From Zanthoxylum bungeanum (Eukaryota > Streptophyta > Magnoliopsida > Sapindales > Rutaceae), in assembly GCA_019454045.1 (NCBI GenBank), contig SKCR01023431.1, forward strand, positions 124,001 through 188,000: a DNA stretch of 64,000 nt. The letters are read 5' to 3'. Position numbers and translations under genes: made by a program. Every line of letters begins with the position of its first letter. The stretch's first letter is position 1. This document shows, one piece after another, positions 44,722-57,364 of the stretch. A model generated the notes under the pieces. The model was given only the letters and a program-made list of their open reading frames with translations. It was not told the DNA's origin and searched no databases.

Positions 44722-45673
44722 TGAAAGTTCGTAATAACCCTAAGTTTTGACCCTATGAGGAATAAAACACAATAATCAAGACAAGTCCTAATTATTGAAT
44801 AAATGAAATTCTAGCAAGCAACCACAATGTCCAACAATTAAAATAGATTGCGGAAAATTAAATCAATCACACAAAATCAACACAATAATTATTGTGATGG
44901 TCAAGACTTATGGTGACAACTTCACCGACTCAAGTACCTCTAGACTGTAAGAACCCAAGGAACTCCTTAAGTCCGCACACCACGGTTTTCTTCTGAACCT
45001 CGGAAGTCTCTTAGTGAATCAACTCCTTACGCACGCCGAAACTCTGACTAAAAATTTTCCTCTTTGAGAACTCTGAAGGATTAGGAATTTTGGGTTTGGT
45101 TGTGTTGAAGGTTTATCAAAGATTGAATCTCACCATAAACAAGGAAGACAAGAAGATGAAAGAAGTCTTCAAGGTGGATTCAAAAGAGGTTGAAAGCTTT
45201 GAGAGATTTTGGCTCAAGGGAAATGTGTTTCAACCAATGGGGATGGTAGCTACATGTTCTATTTATAGGTAGGGTGTAAAATTAGGATTTTTCAAAGTGA
45301 AAAGGCACAAAAACGCGTCCAGATCGCAGTCGCGTTCGAACGGTTACTCGAACGCTCCACGAACGCGCGCCTACTGGAAAAACTCGTTCGAACGCCTCTC
45401 GAACGCCCCACGAATACGAGCTCTCTGGAATGTTTCGTTCGAATGCCTGATTGAACGTAACTCGAACGTTTGCTCTCCGGAATATTTCGTTCAAACCCAC
45501 TGGAGAATGTGACACTAACGCCACACATTCGAACGCTGAAACGAATGCACCACTAACGAAATTGCTCCAGCTCTGCCAAAAATCAGTCCAATTACACCAA
45601 ATACTACAAGACTTATTACAACTCAATTGAACTTGTTTTGTTACGGACATTGTCAATAAAAATGGAACTAACA
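44722..45673 (-). repeat. 3' LTR of E4 (Sirevirus-like family)
   Basis: 952 bp from TGAAAGTTCG to GGAACTAACA, with the array cores at 45333, 45385, 45436, 45488 and 45526 (steps 52, 51, 52, 38 bp) and TATAAATAG at 45259-45267. The polypurine tract (minus strand) lies at 45674-45687. About 150 bp of the region around 44893 are missing compared with E1. Confidence 0.85.
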
Positions 45674-46852
45674 ATCTCCCACTTTGGCATTCCGTGACAA
45701 AACACTACCTAATGCAAAGATTACGGTAAAAGACCCAAAAAGAAAATAGCCAACTATCAACTATCAAAATAATGACTTATTATATTAGGACTCGATCTAA
45801 AACCTAATAGAGTAGTATTCAAATTAATGCCACCACAGCAACAAAACCTGCTTACCTGAAACATCCACAGACAACAATATACCGTGAAAGAGCATTGAGA
45901 TTATCAAGTATAACATTAAGCTGGTAAAAATCTTATGCATGTACAAGTAGTGGATATATTTCTCTCACTTAATATTAACTCTCCTTAAAACATAGATATC
46001 AAATGGATAAACTACGCTACTGATCTATGCTAATACTCCCCCTTTTTGTCACGAAATGACAAATGATGCAGATACCAGGATAAACAACAAGAGGAAAAAC
46101 AAAACTTACTCCCCCACACTAACAGGCCTACACAGTTGGCATAAGAACAAACGAGAAGTAAACAAGAAAAAACATTATCCGAAAGTAGGTAATTAAGAAC
46201 AATCATTAACCAATGTCATTCAAAATAGAGCAAGTTCATTAAGTTATAGCAATGGGCAACAATAGTGTGCAAAAGCAAATACAAGATAGATAAGTACATC
46301 ACATCAAGCTACAACAAGGATCCCTAAACATAAGAACCCCCCCTAAATCTAATAATTCCCCTAAAATGAAGCAAAGTTATGAATCATAATCAGAACCGGT
46401 AGAAGAACTCTCGTCGTCAGATCCTGGCTAGGCATGCTCATAAAGCCAATCAACAAGGGACTCCAGACGGTGAACTGAAGAGCTGATCTCAGATTGGCCT
46501 CCAAAAAGCAGCCGAAGCTGAGCCAGGATAGTCGCCTGAGATTCTAATATGCGCTGATAAAAATCCGGATGAGGACCAGCAGAAGAGGATGAGGCAGAAG
46601 TTAAGGCTGGAGGAGCAACAGATGGAGCAGAAATAGGTTCAGCAGCTGGTGAAGGAGCATACTCACAAGCATGTGCAGGGAGATGAACGGCTCCTGAGGA
46701 CATAGTCCGACGTCCAATGGGTGTGTGCAACATAAGAAGAGGTGTGGATACGAGTCATCTCGCGCAAAATGAAATCGAGGATATCAATGGACAGCCCATG
46801 CTCGATGGCGTAGAGGAAAACAATCCGGGAGATGGGTTGAGTGTTAACATAG
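45674..46852 (-). pseudogene. E4 internal remnant with second-ORF C-terminus
   Basis: The 3' non-coding region (45674-46380) is followed by the second ORF tail on the minus strand: RIVFLYAIEHGLSIDILDFI, then a roughly 95 bp deletion, then PIGRRTMSSGAVHLPAH, a Pro/Ala/Ser-rich linker and DFYQRILESQATI. The similarity ends abruptly at about 46850, where an unrelated copia-like segment begins. E4 is therefore missing everything upstream, including gag and its 5' LTR. Confidence 0.7.
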
Positions 46853-47530
46853 CGTAGAGGAAAGCTGAAGACCATATGATATGTCTTGAAACATTTTCTT
46901 TATTATCTTTGAGATATTAAGAACAAGTTTATTATTTATGGAGAATATAGTCTGCATCCATTAGGATCAAATTAGTTTTGAGTCTAATTATGACGTTAGA
47001 CATTCTACGTCATATAAAGTCAGAAAAGATGTAGTGGGAGTGTCATGGTTGATTCTACTATATTAGTAGAATTCGCTGTAACTTATGAAGTATTGACTTA
47101 TGAAGTTGCATAGTGACCTTATAGAATATAAGTTTTGATATTAATGTTGTGCTTGCGGTTGTCTGCATAGTATTTGGATTTGATCCCTAAATACATAGAT
47201 AACTCAGTAGCTGTAGCACAATATTAATGTCGCATCTGAGTCACATTGATGTACAACTTAGGTTATACAATATATGAATGATGCTGGCTATGGGAAACGT
47301 TTTGGTGTGTTGGACAAACTCGATATGTGTTAAAGTGGGTTTACTTGTTGGTGCCTACCTCTTGAGTGCTAGGTGAGCTCTTGAGGGCCATGAGTATGTG
47401 ATACATATTGAGATGTGTATATGACACTGTGGATTGGCACAAGAGCAAGTGGGAGAAATTGTTTGGGTTGGTGCTCGGAGTGCCAATCTGGATCGTATTT
47501 ATGTCCGATTCATGAATAAGAACAATTCAT
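46853..47530 (+). repeat. copia-like 3' end fragment
   Basis: Non-coding DNA ending in AAGAGCAAGTGGGAGAAATTG (47439-47459), which has the form of a copia polypurine tract, followed by the start of an LTR-like sequence TGTTTGGGTTGGTGC. Homology is lost at about 47520. No protein domain is left. Confidence 0.4.
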
Positions 47531-47544
47531 CTTTCCATAATATT

Positions 47545-48345
47545 ACTTATTTAATGGTATCACCTCCCATGTCAGGATGCGGGCATCTCCTGAGTAGATC
47601 TTTAAAGCGCTCTCAGGCCTCATACAGATTCTCAGTCTCCAACTGCCTAATATGTTATTTTCTATTCTCAGTTAGGCTGATTTAGCGGATGGAAAGAATA
47701 TCGTAAGAAATTTAGTAGCCATGTCCTCCCATGTCAGGATTCTTCCCATTGGTATTGATTACAGCCAACCCAACGCTTTATCACTTAAAGAGAATAGGAA
47801 TAAGTGTAGCCTGATGGTCTCTTTAGTCACACCATTCATTTTTAAGGTATCTGCCATCTCCAAGAACATCCTTAAATGCATGTTCAGATCCTCTACGGCT
47901 GAACCCTCAAACTGGTTCTTTTGTACCATGTTGATCAATGCAGGTTTCATCTCAAAGTTATTGGCATTGATTGGCGGGTGCGCAATCCCAGAATAGTTAT
48001 CATCTACGACATACTTGAAATGATCTCTTATTGCCACATGGATTTGGTTGTTCTCCCTGTTTTTCAGCCGTCATTGCTTCTTTTTCAAGTTTCTTTCATT
48101 AGTCTCCTCGCTGTTCTTTCTATTTCAGGATCAAACATGAGGGATTTGAGACTTGTGGATCTTCGCATTCACTGAAGCACATAAAGAAAAAAAAATCAAT
48201 AATCAAATAAAAATAAAACAAAAATAAACTTAAAACACAAATGAATACTAAATAAAAATAAAAATACAAATTAAAGCTAAGGTTACTTAGTAATAGTATT
48301 AATGTGAATTAAATTAACAATCCCCAGCAACGGCGCCAAAAATTT
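47545..48345 (-). pseudogene. gag: Athila/gypsy gag start and primer site
   Basis: At 48324-48345 the minus strand reads TTTTGGCGCCGTTGCTGGGG, the primer site typical of Athila-like Ty3/gypsy elements. Downstream, 48037-47759 encodes MAIRDHFKYVVDD and the conserved IHPPINANNFEMKPALI-type block, ending in FSLSDKALGWL. After a stop the gag goes on with ILTWEDMATKFL and a RFKDLLRRCPH-type motif to about 47545. This is the capsid part of a gypsy gag, broken by at least two stops. Confidence 0.75.
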
Positions 48346-48387
48346 ATTGCGATATTTTATATCATACCGCAAGTGTACGGTCTCAAG

Positions 48388-48812
48388 AGAATTAAAAGTG
48401 TAACAATGTACAAGTAATTCCGTCCAAGCTTGATTGACTTATACTTATATGCAAATCTACACATATCTATCATTGTATTGTGATTTGAAGTATCATACTA
48501 AGTTTGGATGTCTAAGATATTCTAATGAGAAAGTGTTTAAATGATATTCTGTCAAAAAGACTATAAGAGCCTAAATGGGTAGGGATTTAAATGGTTACTC
48601 TGGACCCCTCTCATCCTCTGGAAATATTCTTTTATTCATTTATCATAATAAACCTTAGTCGTAAATTCAAGGACTTATGTTACTTGGTACTACTGTCCAA
48701 TATAACAACGAGTGGATTCTTAGTATATCACTTAAACAAGATCATACGTTTGATCGTTGTGCAATTTGTCTTTTGTAGACTTATTGATTACTGTTGGTTT
48801 TTCCAGTTACAC
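48388..48812 (+). other. leader of copia element F
   Basis: Matches the last 340 bp of the window (63661-64000): TACAAGTAATTCCGTCCAAG, TTGATTGAC, CGTTTGATCGTTGTGCAATT and a closing TTTTTCCAG just before the gag ATG region. The end CAG preceded by pyrimidines is like a 3' splice site. The junction with the gypsy fragment is at about 48346-48388. Confidence 0.6.
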
Positions 48813-49516
48813 ATGGCTAGCGGAAATATCGCAGTACCATTCGCTCATGGAGAAAAATCAGAAAAACTTGGTGGAGAAAACTTTAAACAATGGTATAGCA
48901 AAATATTATTCTACCTAACAACACTACAATTGGCTAAGTACCTCAAAGATCGTCCGGATCCTGTGGAGGGAGAAACAGAAACAGCCAAGCAACTGCGAGA
49001 AGAGACATGGTCGTCAGGCGACTTCTTGTACAAGAATTACCTCTTGGGAAGACAATACCTTGTACAATGTGTACCAAGGCATGACTTCTGCAAAGATTTT
49101 CTGGGAATCTCTCAAGAAGAAATACAAAACCGAAGATGTCGGACAAAAGAAATTTATCGTGGGTAGGTTCCTGGACTACAATATGATAGATTCAATGACG
49201 GTAATGTCTCAGTTAGGTGAACTTCAACTAATAATTCATGAAATTTGGATAAGGGAATGAAACTTTGCGAGATGTTTCAAGTTGCCACAATCATTGAAAA
49301 GTTACCTCCATCATGGAAGGACTTCATGAGTTATCTGAAACACAAGAAGAATCAGATGAGTCTTGAAGACCTTGGAGTTCGATTGAGGATCGAAGATGAC
49401 AACAGGAAGTCCGAAAAGGCTAGTTACAAGACTATGGAGTCTAAAGCCAACATCGTCGAGGGTGGAAATGGTAGCAAAAAGAGAAAGAACATTGGAGCTT
49501 ATTCTTCCCAAGCAAC
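48813..49516 (+). pseudogene. gag: copia F gag, 5' part
   Basis: Starts ATGGCTAGCGG at 48813. The product begins MASGNIAVPFAHGEKSEKLG with FKQWYSKILFYL, a copia gag opening. Frameshifts at about 49050 and 49245 are needed to keep the match (AKIFWESLKKKYKTEDVG, then PPSWKDFMSYLKHKK and LGVRLRIEDDNRKS). The segment stops at the solo LTR at 49517. Confidence 0.8.
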
Positions 49517-50677
49517 TGATGAGCGGAAAATATATCAATATTTACCGCCCCTTTTACTTAATATTTTGTTTAGTTTCTTGGGTTTGATGAACGTTTTGAT
49601 ATGTTTTATTTTATTTTGCAGATAAAATAATATCGGGACTCAATGAAATCATTTAGGACGAAATGTGGATCAAATAAGGGCAATTATTGGACTTGATATA
49701 TTAATTTTGGAGATTGGAAACTTGAAAGGACGTTTTTGACGAAGTGCAGTTTTGGAAATTCCAATTTTGCGCATCTGTCGTATTGTGGGCATAACTTTTT
49801 ACTCAGATATCGGATTGAGCTGATTCAAGTTCCAGATTAAAGAAGACTCAAAGATCTACAACTTTGAAAGAGAAAATATTTTCAAATTCTGATGATTTCA
49901 AGACCGAAATTGATGAACCATTCAGAAGTGTGTGGAGTGTAATTATTAAAAGTCATTATCAATCATTTTCAAAGCAAAATATTAATTAATAAATAATTAA
50001 TAAAAATTATCAAATCACCACCAAACAAGATAAGCAATTAGTGGAGCAATTATGGATTTGGTGTAGTAATTAGTGGAGAAATAATAATGGATTTGGTGGA
50101 GAATTTGATGGAGGCAAAATTTTGCCTATAAATACCAAGCCATTTCATTTGTAACCACGATCTTCCTTGAGGATAGATATTTTTTTTAATAGATTTCCTT
50201 ACAGGATAGGAATATACCTGTCGGGCGGGGGTAACCATAATTGGAACTTAATCTTAATGAATCTATGTAATTTGGTTGACATAGACATATGGTTCAATTG
50301 GATTATACTAGGTATTTGAAATTGACCATCGGAAGAGGCTTTTACATAAATTAGTGTTCCAGGTTAATAATCAATATATTACCCAACTTAAGATAACCAC
50401 TTCATCTTCTAAATAATATTGGAATTAATCACAACCCTGGATAGTTTTTATAAATTTGGATTTTCTCAACTTACTTTTAAGCAATTTTATTTACTTGTTT
50501 TAAATTAGAATCATCGTCATTTCAAATCAATCAATCAAACAACCTGTTAGATACTGGTAATCAGTTGGCCCCATAAATTAATAACAAAAAGGTTTTAAGT
50601 CCTCGTGGGATCGATACTTTTTATACTACTTGAACGATACGTGCGCTTGCGTTATACGTGTGTGATTACGCCGGTCA
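49517..50677 (+). mobile_element. Athila-type solo LTR (copy 3), internally deleted
   Basis: Starts TGATGAGCGGAAAA and ends ACGCCGGTCA. The flanks GCAAC (49512-49516) and GCAAA (50678-50682) match at four of five bases, so this is an old insertion into copia F gag. Compared with copies 1 and 2 about 700 bp are missing just after CTATAAATACC (50128), including the whole ACCGCC subrepeat region. Confidence 0.8.
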
Positions 50678-50860
50678 GCAAACAAGAGGTTCAAGGGAAA
50701 ATGCTACTTCTATGGAAAAAAACGGTCACATGGAAAATGACTGCAGAAATAAGAAGTCTCGGGACAAAGGCAAGAAAAAGAAAAATGAGGCCTATGGCAC
50801 TGAGGATGAGCAGCTAACTGATGAGATCTCATATATGAACCTCTCAGCAGTTGTAACATA
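50678..50860 (+). pseudogene. gag: copia F gag, 3' part with altered zinc knuckle
   Basis: Resumes KQEVQGK after the solo LTR and has the knuckle CYFYGKNGHMENDC, in which the second cysteine is replaced by tyrosine. It ends in a lysine-rich and acidic tail. Together with 48813-49516 it forms one gag. Confidence 0.75.
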
Positions 50861-50884
50861 AGCCAACTTGGTTGGAAATTCGAG

Positions 50885-52355
50885 AGAATGATGGGTAGAC
50901 ATTGGGGCTACTCGTCATATTTGTGCTGATAGCAAGATGTTTTCCTCGTATCAGAAGGTTGATGGTGGCGATCATCTAACAATGGGAAACTCTTCTACAT
51001 CTAGAGTGGTTGGACAAGGCACAATGGTTCTGAAGATGACATCTGGGAAAGATCTTACATTGAAGAATGTCTTGCATGTTCCTAATATTCGAAAGAACTT
51101 AGTTTCGGGTTCACTTCTTAGAAATAATGGTTTTAAGATTGTATTTATTTCTGATAAGTTTGTATTGACCAAGAATGATATCTATGTAGGAAAATGATAC
51201 CTCACTGAAGGCTTTTTCAAGTTCAATATAATGACTGTCAATCGACACAGTGCAAATAATAAAGCTACATCTTTCGCTTATATTATTGAGTCATAAAATG
51301 TATGGCATGAGAGGTTATGACATGTTAATTATGATACTATACATAAATTAATTAACATGGACCTTCTACATAAATTTACAATTGATAACCAACATAAATG
51401 TGAGGCATGTGTTGAAGCAAAAATGCATAGAGCATCATTTCATTCCATAGAACGAAGTTCTGAACCCTTGGAACTTGTACACTCCGATGTGTGTGATATG
51501 AATATTATGCAAACAATAGGCGGTAAAAAATACTTTGTCACTTTTATCGATGATAGCACAAGATTTTGTTATGTATATTTGTTGAGGAGCAAAAATGAAG
51601 CTATTGATAGCTTTATACACTATAAGAATGAAGTTAAAAATCAACTTGGCAAGAAAATCAAAAGAATCAATAGTGATAGAGGAGGTGAATATGTGTCACC
51701 ATTTGGTGAATATTGTTCCAATCATGGAATTATTCATGAAACTACTGCTCTTTATTCGCCTCAACAAAACGGGATTATTGAGCGCAAAAATTGAACGTTG
51801 AAGGAAATGATGAACGCTATATTGACAAGCTCTGGTTTACCCCAGAACTTTTAGGGGGAAGCCTTGCTTTCCGCCAACTACGTTTTGAACAAGCTACCTC
51901 ACAGAAGATTAGACAAGACACCTTATGAATTGTTGAAAGGTCACGTACCTTCCTACAAATACCTGAATATATGGGGGTGTCTCACCAAAGTAATGGTTCC
52001 TAAACCTAAGAAGGTTAGAATATGACCCAAAATTGTTGACTGTATATTCATTGGATATGCTCAGAACAGTAGTACGTATCGATTCTTGGTACATAATTCT
52101 GAAATTCCTGACATCAATCCAAATATGATAATTGAGTCAATGAATGCGACATTCTTTGAAGAGACATTTTCTTGTAAGAAAAGTCAAAAAATAGAGTCTC
52201 TCAAAAGAACTGTTGATACTGTTAAAGGCAGTGATCAAGTTGACCAAGAATCATATCAACATGAAAATGTTGAGGAAATTGAACCTAGACATAGCAAAAG
52301 AGCTAGAACGTCTAAGTCATTTAGACCCGTTTCTGACATACTTGGTAGAAAATGA
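50885..52355 (+). pseudogene. pro-int: copia F protease and integrase, decayed
   Basis: The protease motif is [11 protein letters not shown] (DIGA in place of DSGA), preceded by a stop (WV after TGA at 50890). The pre-integrase zinc region has VWHERL and CEACVEAK. The integrase core has HSDVCDMN, FVTFIDDSTRFCYVYL, INSDRGGEY and QQNGIIERKN, so the DDE residues are still present, followed by a TGA at about 51794. The C-terminal region (52086-52355) has RHSKRARTSKSF. At least five stops or frameshifts occur. Confidence 0.85.
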
Positions 52356-52379
52356 GCCTCAAAGCTAAAAAGAAGTAAT

Positions 52380-53855
52380 CTCTTCGTCGGAGGCACCTTT
52401 GTGGAAAGAGGCTATCAATAGTTAGATTGATTCCATCCTACAAAACCATACTTAGAAGTTGGTTTATCTTCCTCCAGGTTGTAAGCCATTGGGCTACAAA
52501 TGGATATTCAAACGGAAGATGAAACCAGATGGATCAATAGACTAGTACAAGACAAGACTTGTCATAAGAGGTTATAGATAAAAAGAAGGTTTTGATTACT
52601 TTGATACATATCCACAAGTGACTCGTATCACGTCAATAAGAATGTTCATAGCCATAGCAGTTATATTTGGTCTTGAAATACATCAAATACATGTAAAGAC
52701 GACATTTATAAATGGTGAACTAGATGAAGAGATTTACATGGAATAACCAGAATGTTTCAATGTTCCTGGATAAAACAGAAGGTGTGCAAACTTGTAAAAT
52801 CCTTATACGGATTAAAATAAGCACCTAAACAATGGCATGAAAAATTTGACAAAGAGATGTTGTCAAGTGGTTTCAAAATCAATGAGTGTGATAAGTGTGT
52901 ATACACCAAATCAACTTAAAAAGGATGTGTCATTGTGTGTCTCTACGTAGACGATGTGCTAATAATTGATAGTAATCATGAGATGATTCAGTCTACCAAG
53001 AAAGTCTGGACCAACAAATTTGATATGAAAGATTTAGGAGTAGCTGATGTGATCTTATGAATTAAGATTTCCAGAACATCAGAGAGGTATATATTATCTC
53101 AGACTCACTATGTTGAGAAGATACTTGAGAAATATAATAAAGGAGATCTAAATGTGGCTAGAACTCTTGTAGACCTAACTCTTCATTTATCAAAGAATAT
53201 TGGATCAAGCGTATCGTAATTAGAGTATTCGAGAATCATCGGAAGTCTGATGTATCTCACAAATTGCACACGATCTGATATCGCTCAAGCTGTAAACAAG
53301 CTTAGCAGATATACGAGCAATCCAGGACATAACCACTGGAAAGCAATAGTAAGAGTTTTGAGGTATCTGAGAGAAACTTCAAAATATGTTCTGTATTATA
53401 CGAGATATCCCTATGTTTTAGAGGGATACATCGATGCTAACTGGATATCTGATACAGTGGATTCTAAATCTATGAGTGGATTTATTTTCACATTTGATGG
53501 TGCAGTCGTGTCATGGAAATCCTCGAGGCAAATATGTATTACCTAGTTTACTATGGAATCAGAATTCATAACATTAGACAAAACAGCGGAAGAAGCGGAA
53601 TGACTTCGAAATTTCCTAGAGGATATTCCAAATTGGCCCAAACCAGTGCCAGCGATAAGCATACATTGTAATAGTCAAACGACTATTAGGAGAGCCCAAA
53701 ATACAATGTATAATGGTAAGTCTCGATACATACGTCGCAGACATAATACCATACGACAACTGCTCTCAAGTCGCATAATTTTGATAGATTATGTAAAATC
53801 GAAGGAAAAACTAGCGGATCCACTTACTAAAGGTTTACCTAGAGAGCAAGTTTAG
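52380..53855 (+). pseudogene. rt-rh: copia F reverse transcriptase and RNase H, decayed
   Basis: RT motifs are fragmentary: GYKWIFKRKMKPDGS, a degraded DVKT block (VKTTFINGELDEEIYM), KSLYGLK*APKQWHEKFD and CLYVDDVLII. RNase H follows (53250-53546 and 53646-53855) with [36 protein letters not shown] and the tail KSEKLADPLTKGL. Many TGA and TAG stops fit old C-to-T decay. A polypurine tract and 3' LTR were not recognised behind it. Confidence 0.82.
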
Positions 53856-53859
53856 AAGT

Positions 53860-55303
53860 CATCAAGGGGAATGGGCTTGAAGCCTATAAATAATTAAGAA
53901 TTGTCACTGTGGAAACCCAACCTAGCTAACAAGAGATCCCAAGATCTAGGTTCAAAAGGAACAACTGAAACTTTGTGCAATTCAAAACAAGCAATGTAGA
54001 GTTTTATACTTTTTCCCTTTCCTGTATTGACGCAGAGTGCTGTCTATCAAGGCTATGATAAGTTTAGGCTTTAATGATCACTGTATTAGGAGAAGAGTTC
54101 TAATGGAGGTGAAGGCAGATTACCTCTTTATAGTAGATCACCTATTTCAAGTAAGAAGTGAGACCGCTTCCATGAGAGTTTTAAAGGCTGAGTTCCCTAA
54201 AATACTTTATGAATCCAGGACCAATGCAAAACTTAGCTAAATATCAAATCAAAGTCGATATAAAATAACAAATAGACTACTAATAATTTGATATGAAACA
54301 ATTTGGAAATACTGAAGACATTAATGAAGTGGTCATCCATGACCATGAAGAAGTGCAATTTTGACTCCAATTTTAACACTTTATGCCAACTCTCTTTTTA
54401 TACTCTAAAAAATGTCAATTTTGTTGCTGTTTTAACTTATTTTGATTTTTTTTTTCAGTTGCCATAAATGATGCACCACTCCATGTCAAATGAAATAAGT
54501 TCATTTCAAAAATTGGTATGAGATTATTCGATATCTTAACTTCTTAAGGCAAATCAACTGGACGTATTATAATATAAAAAAATATGAGGAGCATCCACTG
54601 GCATAATGGTTATTACATCCCTTTCTCAAGTGGTGATGCATGATTAAAATTTTCTCGTCAATTGTATGGACAGTTAATAATGAATGAATAAGAATAGTTG
54701 AAAAAGTAATAAATAAACCTTAATTCAATACAAACATATAATTTGTTTTTTTGAATGGTAAACAAACATATACAAACTTGAATAGTATATTCATATCATT
54801 CTTTAGTTATCAAGGTTTTCATTTATACAAGCATAATTAGGGATGACATTGGGTTTGGTATGGTACGGGGATATCAATATCCGTACCATCCTATTCAATC
54901 AATAGGTACGAGAATTATCTCTTTATCCGGCCCTAACATATCGGTCTCGTATGGATCATCATTTACACGGGGATTTTATCTCAATACACGTATATGATCA
55001 GTCCAACTAATGAGAATAAAAAATTATATCATTTCCCGCTCCTAACGTATCAGACTCACAGGCCCTCTAAGACTTGTCTTTGACGCATTTCATTTTGTCT
55101 TTGAGGCATTTCATCAAACACTGTTTTATTTGCATCAAGCACTCGTTTACTTCCCCTATAAGTAGCAAAAACGTAGTAGCTGAAACAATAGAAAAATTTC
55201 TTATGACATACTATAACTTTTTCACTTTCAATTTAATTTATTTTTTTCATTTTCAAGTATAAAATAATGTAAGCTATTAATTAACCTTATACATTAAACA
55301 AAA
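53860..55303. other. copia F 3' remnant and AT-rich intergenic DNA
   Basis: About 350 bp behind RNase H (to about 54240) still look like a copia 3' untranslated region. Beyond that the DNA is AT-rich and unassigned. TAGGGATGACATTGGGTTTGG at 54838-54858 resembles one end of a hAT-type MITE, without a partner end. Confidence 0.4.
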
Positions 55304-55669
55304 TTAATTCCTCTTAACAACATGGCTTCTGCGTCTTGGATACAACAAATTTGCCTCAAAATCACACGGCGCTTCCTCTTCAATTCTCCCAATTTTTCCA
55401 ACACTGACACTGTAACTCCTAGACATTCCATTCGACTGCACTTTGCCCTCCTCAATTCTTGTTGATGCTTCGCTCAAGAGTTGCCTGAAATCCTCATCAT
55501 CGCATGCTCTCCAAGACTTGACACTGTGACTCTTCGGCAAGCTCACAGCAGGCGCCGCAGCCAATTCATTCATGCCATTCACGTAAAAATCTCTAGCCTT
55601 GCAAAGTATTTTTATGGGGGATTTGAAAATTTGTGACACCTTGGTTTGCTTTTTAGCTTTGGTTATCAT
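55304..55669 (-). CDS. small uncharacterised plant protein (121 aa)
   Basis: Intronless minus-strand frame from the ATG at 55669 to a TAA at 55304. The protein is basic at the N-terminus (MITKAKKQTKVSQIFKSP), with KARDFYVNGMNE next, then SLPKSHSVKSW, DDEDFRQLLSEAS, MSRSYSVSVGKIGRIEEE and FEANLLYPRR. Short plant proteins with the order FYV..M, SxP(R/K)SxSV and EDFRxLxxxAS are known from many genomes without a defined function. I see no signal peptide or membrane segment. A 5'-truncated relative lies at 41297-41572. TA-rich sequence at about 55779-55795 may hold the TATA box. The exact function is unknown. Confidence 0.75.
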   Translation of the reverse strand: MITKAKKQTKVSQIFKSPIKILCKARDFYVNGMNELAAAPAVSLPKSHSVKSWRACDDEDFRQLLSEASTRIEEGKVQSNGMSRSYSVSVGKIGRIEEEAPCDFEANLLYPRRRSHVVKRN

Positions 55670-57364
55670 TTTTGTACCTATATATGTTGCTGAAATAGCT
55701 ATGTTTGGAAGAGAAATGGAACAAGAACTATGTGAATATGAGTAATTTTGGATGATGATGGAAAAGAAGAAAGTTAGATATATATATATATATATAGAGA
55801 GAGAGTTTTTGCTTGATTATTTAATTTATAAGCATGTTTCTTGGAAGTAGATTTGGAAGGCTGCTTATAATAAGAATTTGACTGACAAATAATATGTTCA
55901 TTTGCATGTGATTCTGATTTCTGATGGGTGCATATAGCATTCAAAGGTAGACAAATAAGTGAATTTCAGGCATTATGATACTTCATATAATATTTTTTAT
56001 TGACTAATAAACAGTATGGATGTTAGTTCAAAGAAATTTCGGTAAAAATAATTGTTAATTGTGTTACATGGTAGAAAGTTCAGAGCATCAAGATTCCCAC
56101 ATGCAACAACTTTGAAAAAAGTTGGCCAAAGATTAATTTTCTCAATCAACACCCATCAAGTGATTGGTGATCTAAAAAATTTAATGGGTCAATGATTCGA
56201 CCAGTTGAATCGTTTCGAAAAATTAGTAGAATCAGCATACTTCACAAATAGTTTTATTTATTTAAAAATTGTGAAAAAATATTAAATTTTAATTTTTGAT
56301 TTTAAAGATTAAAAAAAAATAAACCTCCTGTCTGATTCATCGATTTTTACTGGGTTTGGCCTGACCGAAATTTTTACTATCTGATTTTTATCGATTAATC
56401 GGACTGGACTCAAGATTAATTTCTGATTTGACCGATCCGACTAACTGATCCAATTTGATTTTCAAAACGATGTCAACAGAAAGAATGATTGTCTAAATTT
56501 TTATCAATCAATCAAAGTTTTTAAATTTATGCTAAATGCACAATTTCCTTTTTGGATAAGGATGTTTTCTTTATTTTTTTCATTCTACTTGTTATATTTC
56601 TGTATAAATATGATTACTCTTTTTTTCCTTTCATATGACATGTGACATATAAAATAATATATATTTAAAATTAAGTTATATATCATATATGATAATACTA
56701 TGAGAGATAAGGAGAGAGAAAAAATGGAAAAAAAAAAAAAAATCATGATTCTTTCTTTTTTTATCTTTCAATTACTTTATAAATTGAACTATCGCGGTAG
56801 TAAGGGCGGCAATTCCATATGAACACAGTATTGATTAGTAGGTTTGAGTTTGATCTAAAATGTTATCATTATTAATAAGGTTAAATTCATTTCTGTTTTT
56901 CAATTTTTTTTTAATCCAATATATATTGTGAAAATATTGTTAGTTCTTGTTAAAATAATGACTCGTATAAAACAATATATAAATGATATCATTTATTTGA
57001 TAGATGACTTCATCCTTAGACCGTCGCCTAAAATTTGGAGAAGAAGATATATCATGAGAATTTATGTCTATAAATTTATATATATTATAAAAATTATTAT
57101 TAATTTTTATATAAAAAAAATATTAAATTTTTCATAATTAATTAGTTAAATATAATATAAAATTATGAAAATTATTAAATTATTATATTTTAATAAATAT
57201 TTATATCGATCTTTCTTATTTTTTAAATAAATAATATGACTAATTTTTTTTTAAATATCTCTAATTTAATAAATACGGACTAAATTTTTTCTAAAATTCA
57301 GGGATCTAATGTTAATGCCCCTTCAATATTAACGACACTCATCCGTTTTACTACAACCATTACG
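55670..57364. other. intergenic region between the small gene and MRS2 gene
   Basis: AT-rich, with a (TA)n(GA)n microsatellite at about 55777-55803 and A/T runs. No coding evidence. Its two ends should contain the promoters of the divergent gene pair at 55669 (minus) and 57365 (plus). Confidence 0.5.

Noticed and set aside
54838..54858. A third hAT-type MITE starting TAGGGATGACATTGGG
   Set aside because: No matching inverted end or 8 bp duplication could be found downstream.
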